Below, in pieces: positions 61,690 through 64,000 of a stretch of DNA of 64,000 nt (positions are counted from its first letter, which is position 1; every line of letters begins with the position of its first letter). The stretch spans positions 310,001-374,000 of the forward strand of contig NZ_OY761440.1 of NCBI RefSeq assembly GCF_963664415.1. The letters run 5' to 3'. The translations under genes and the position numbers were made by a program. Source of the DNA: an uncultured Desulfobacter sp. (lineage in GTDB: Bacteria > Desulfobacterota > Desulfobacteria > Desulfobacterales > Desulfobacteraceae). The notes under the pieces were generated by a model. That model saw nothing but the letters and a program-made list of their open reading frames with translations. It searched no databases and was not told where the DNA came from.

Positions 61690-62395
61690 CTCCCAGATAT
61701 GCTTTGATCACGTTTTCGTCAGAGGCCACCGCTTCGGGTACGCCTTCTGCGATTTTTTTCCCGAAATGAATCACCACAATACGGTCAGACAACGCCATGA
61801 TGGCGCGCATGATATGCTCAATGACCAGAATAGTGACACCCTGGCCACGCAGAAACCGAATGATTTCAACCATTTCATCCACCTCAGCCGGCCTCAGGCC
61901 TGCCATTACCTCATCCAAAAGCAGCAGCCTTGGATCTGTGGCAAGGGCCCGGGCAATCTCCAGACGTTTTCTGTCCGCAATGGTCAGATCCCCTGATTTG
62001 GCATCTTTTTTATCATCAAAATTGAGCAATTTCAGCACTTCAATGGCCTTGGCCTCGGCTTCGCTTCTGCTGGACGTATTGGCGAAGGCCCCGACCGTAA
62101 CATTATAAAGTACGCTTTTGGATGCAAAGGGCTTTACGATCTGAAATGTTCTGCCCAGGCCTTTTTTGCATAAATCCCAGGGCTTTTGACCATTGATTAC
62201 CTGCCCGTCGAAAACCACCTCGCCTTTTGTGGGAGGGAAAACCCCTGCAATGCAGTTGAATGCCGTGGACTTTCCGGCACCGTTGGGACCGATCACCCCG
62301 AGGATTTCGCCTTTTTCCATGGAAAAACTTAAACTGTCCACTGCCGTAAGGCCGCCAAACTGTTTGGTCACATCCCTTAATTCAAGAAGATTCAT
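61670..62395 (-). CDS. livG: Branched-chain amino-acid ABC transporter ATP-binding protein LivG
   Basis: Second ATPase of the importer (241 residues). Walker A GPNGAGKST (about 36-44), the Q-loop region KKGLGRTFQIVKPF, Walker B LLLDEVMAGLRPAEVDEMVE and the BCA_ABC_TP C-terminal signature KIAEGVPEAVASDENVIKAYLG. The ABC signature LTIADRKRLEIARALA departs from the usual LSGG, as is common in LivG. It overlaps livM by 4 bases and livF by 20. Confidence 0.93.
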   Translation of the reverse strand: MNLLELRDVTKQFGGLTAVDSLSFSMEKGEILGVIGPNGAGKSTAFNCIAGVFPPTKGEVVFDGQVINGQKPWDLCKKGLGRTFQIVKPFASKSVLYNVTVGAFANTSSRSEAEAKAIEVLKLLNFDDKKDAKSGDLTIADRKRLEIARALATDPRLLLLDEVMAGLRPAEVDEMVEIIRFLRGQGVTILVIEHIMRAIMALSDRIVVIHFGKKIAEGVPEAVASDENVIKAYLGDEYGVS

Positions 62396-63498
62396 TTAGC
62401 GCCTCCTTTGATGAAGCCATCAGCCATACGGTTGACCACCCTGTCGTATAACCGGGTTAAAGGTTCCTGCAATCCCCGGGGTTGATAGATCATAACAAGA
62501 ATGAGTACAACACCGTATATCACCAGATGCATGCCGGGCAGAATATCGCCAAAATAGATTCTGGACAGGTCACTGACCGGACGAAGCAGCAGTGCTCCCA
62601 AAACAGGTCCTGCTATAGATCCCCTGCCGCCGATCAGAGCGATAAAGGCAATCTCAAAGGAAATATCAAGTGAAATGGTACTTTTAGGATGAATAAACAA
62701 AGAAAACTGTGCGTAAAATGTTCCGGCCAGGGCAGTAAAAAAGCAGCTTAAAGCCATGGCAATCGCCTTGGCCCGGGAGACATTGACACCCAGGGCCTGG
62801 GCCGCTTCGGGCTCCTCTCCGCCGGCGGTCAGGTAATAACCCAGCTTGGATCTTGAAACAGCCCAGGTCAAAAACAGAATCAGCAGCAGCATGGCCAGAA
62901 TAATGTAGTAGTACGGCACCTTGGATGAAAACATAAAATGGGACCAGCCAATGTTTAACGGCGGGATCTGCAATCCCCTGGGGCCATTGAGTTTAAAGGG
63001 CCCCAGGTAATCCATATTCTCAACCATGACACGCACGCCTTCGGCAAACGCGATGGTAGCCAGGGCAAAGTAGGCCCCACGCATTTTCAAGGTGGGAAGC
63101 CCGATGACCATACCGGCGGCAACAGCTAAAACACCGCCGACGAACATACCCAGCCAGGGGCTGATGCCGTACTGGAGGGAAAGTACCGTTGAGGTGTACG
63201 CACCGATGCCTAAAAATACGGCATGCCCCAAAGGCAGCACCCCTGCAAATCCACCCACCATATTCCAGGAGGTGGTCAGATAGGCGTAAAAAAATATCAG
63301 TACAATGATATGCAGCCAGGTGGGACTGCTGACAACGGCCGGTAATGCCAGCACCAGGATCAGCACGGCCCCGAGCAAAACCTTGTTAATGGTATCCTTG
63401 ACCACCTGCCGGGCCAGTGCGGACCGGTCAAGAACGCCGTCGTCCGTTTCGTAAGGGGTGGTGTTGGCCCCTGTATCTTCGATGGGTTTACCAGTCAT
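62392..63498 (-). CDS. livM: Branched-chain amino-acid ABC transporter permease LivM
   Basis: Inner-membrane permease of the HAAT importer (368 residues) with about nine helices. LivM signatures: LTTSWNMVGGFAGVLPLGHA, FLGIGAYTSTVLSLQYG, and EIAFIALIGGRGSIAGPVLGALLL. It has an N-terminal cytoplasmic stretch of about 38 residues before the first helix. It overlaps livH by 11 bases and livG by 4, so all are translated from one message. Confidence 0.93.
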   Translation of the reverse strand: MTGKPIEDTGANTTPYETDDGVLDRSALARQVVKDTINKVLLGAVLILVLALPAVVSSPTWLHIIVLIFFYAYLTTSWNMVGGFAGVLPLGHAVFLGIGAYTSTVLSLQYGISPWLGMFVGGVLAVAAGMVIGLPTLKMRGAYFALATIAFAEGVRVMVENMDYLGPFKLNGPRGLQIPPLNIGWSHFMFSSKVPYYYIILAMLLLILFLTWAVSRSKLGYYLTAGGEEPEAAQALGVNVSRAKAIAMALSCFFTALAGTFYAQFSLFIHPKSTISLDISFEIAFIALIGGRGSIAGPVLGALLLRPVSDLSRIYFGDILPGMHLVIYGVVLILVMIYQPRGLQEPLTRLYDRVVNRMADGFIKGGAK

Positions 63499-64000
63499 AT
63501 TTTACTCCGAACAATCCTGAGGGTTTAACAAAAAGGACCAGAAGAAACAGACCGTATACAATGGCCTCTGTCCAGGTTGCGGTCATAAACTGGGGGCCCA
63601 CGGATTCAATGACCCCGATGATGATCCCGCCGATGATGGCACCGGGAATGGAGCCGAGTCCGCCCAACACCACAATGATAAAGCCTTTGATATCGAACAG
63701 AACGCCCACGGAAGGGAAAGTGTTATAAAAAGGAACCAGGGTTACGGCGGCAATGCCGGTCACGGCCGTACCGAGCCCAAAGGCCATGTTGTATATCTTG
63801 TACTGGTTGATGCCGGACAAGCTGGCCGCATCGCGGTCAAGGCTGCATGCCCTGATGGCACGCCCGGTTCGTGTTTTCTGGAAAAAGTAGTATACGCCAA
63901 AGGCGGTTGCAACAGCAGTAACAGCCCCCCACAGCTTGGGAACGGAAATAAACATCTCCCCGAGTTCTATCATTTTTCCCTGGAGCGGATTATCCGGCAG
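63488..64000 (-). CDS. livH: Branched-chain amino-acid ABC transporter permease LivH (start outside window)
   Basis: C-terminal 170 residues of the second permease. The frame stays open to base 64000, so the gene begins beyond the window. LivH signatures: TRTGRAIRACSLDRDAASLSGIN, KGFIIVVLGGLGSIPGAIIGG (the EAA-like loop) and a final FVKPSGLFG. It is the upstream partner of livM; the binding protein would be expected further upstream. Confidence 0.92.
   Translation of the reverse strand: MPDNPLQGKMIELGEMFISVPKLWGAVTAVATAFGVYYFFQKTRTGRAIRACSLDRDAASLSGINQYKIYNMAFGLGTAVTGIAAVTLVPFYNTFPSVGVLFDIKGFIIVVLGGLGSIPGAIIGGIIIGVIESVGPQFMTATWTEAIVYGLFLLVLFVKPSGLFGVKYDW

Overview
The window looks like the chromosome of a strictly anaerobic, sulfate-reducing deltaproteobacterium of the Desulfobacteraceae type. 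The evidence is a tungsten/molybdenum aldehyde:ferredoxin oxidoreductase with its own pterin-cofactor genes, formate-tetrahydrofolate ligase plus FolD (methyl branch of the Wood-Ljungdahl/C1 pathway), a fused Fe-S lactate dehydrogenase of the kind known from sulfate reducers, and the deltaproteobacterial cluster ispE-tRNA-Gln-prs-rplY-pth-carD. This placement is inference from gene content. No rRNA, CRISPR array, prophage or intact transposase is visible; there is one tRNA gene.

Layout. 1-4.6 kb: the end of a fused isobutyryl-CoA mutase (icmF), then a minus-strand aldehyde oxidoreductase operon (aor, two MoaD-like genes, thiF-like). 4.8-15.2 kb: minus-strand housekeeping genes (ligA, nucleosidase, GHMP kinase, recO, mgtE, two SurA-type proteins, oppF), with a decayed transglutaminase/RHS fragment behind ligA. 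15.2-19.6 kb: a plus-strand block (double PilJ-domain periplasmic protein, chemoreceptor, D-amino-acid dehydrogenase-like FAD enzyme) that separates oppF from oppD and its binding protein. 19.8-31 kb: cold-shock protein, oppD, peptide-binding protein, a DinB polymerase fused to an acylphosphatase, a truncated LUD protein, a 1321-residue DUF748/AsmA-like protein, a Bcr/CflA pump and rluD. 31.6-40.1 kb: conserved carD-pth-rplY-prs-tRNA-ispE, DUF1844, folD, fhs and epd-like genes. 40.1-52.8 kb: a decayed, repeat-rich region (broken nhaA, ppiC, beta-helix gene, lutAB and rhomboid) around an ExeA-like ATPase, a TAXI binding protein and a lactate-utilisation locus with clear GntR operators. 52.8-64 kb: a large SF1 helicase, a HEAT-repeat protein, an MFS transporter, a broken sensor/HD-domain gene and a livHMGF transporter operon running off the end.

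Two features stand out. First, gene decay is heavy: at least eight loci carry frameshifts, in-frame stops, internal deletions or missing ends. In-frame stops and an nhaA deletion at a short microhomology argue for true decay, while the lesions at homopolymers and the single missing base in lutAB could be sequence error. Second, a dispersed family of roughly 90-bp modules occurs singly or in tandem at six places. Each module can form two hairpins, and the arms change in compensating pairs between copies, so it is either a structured palindromic repeat family or a structured RNA. The most unusual gene is dinB, whose reading frame runs into a complete acylphosphatase preceded by its own ribosome-binding site and GTG codon.
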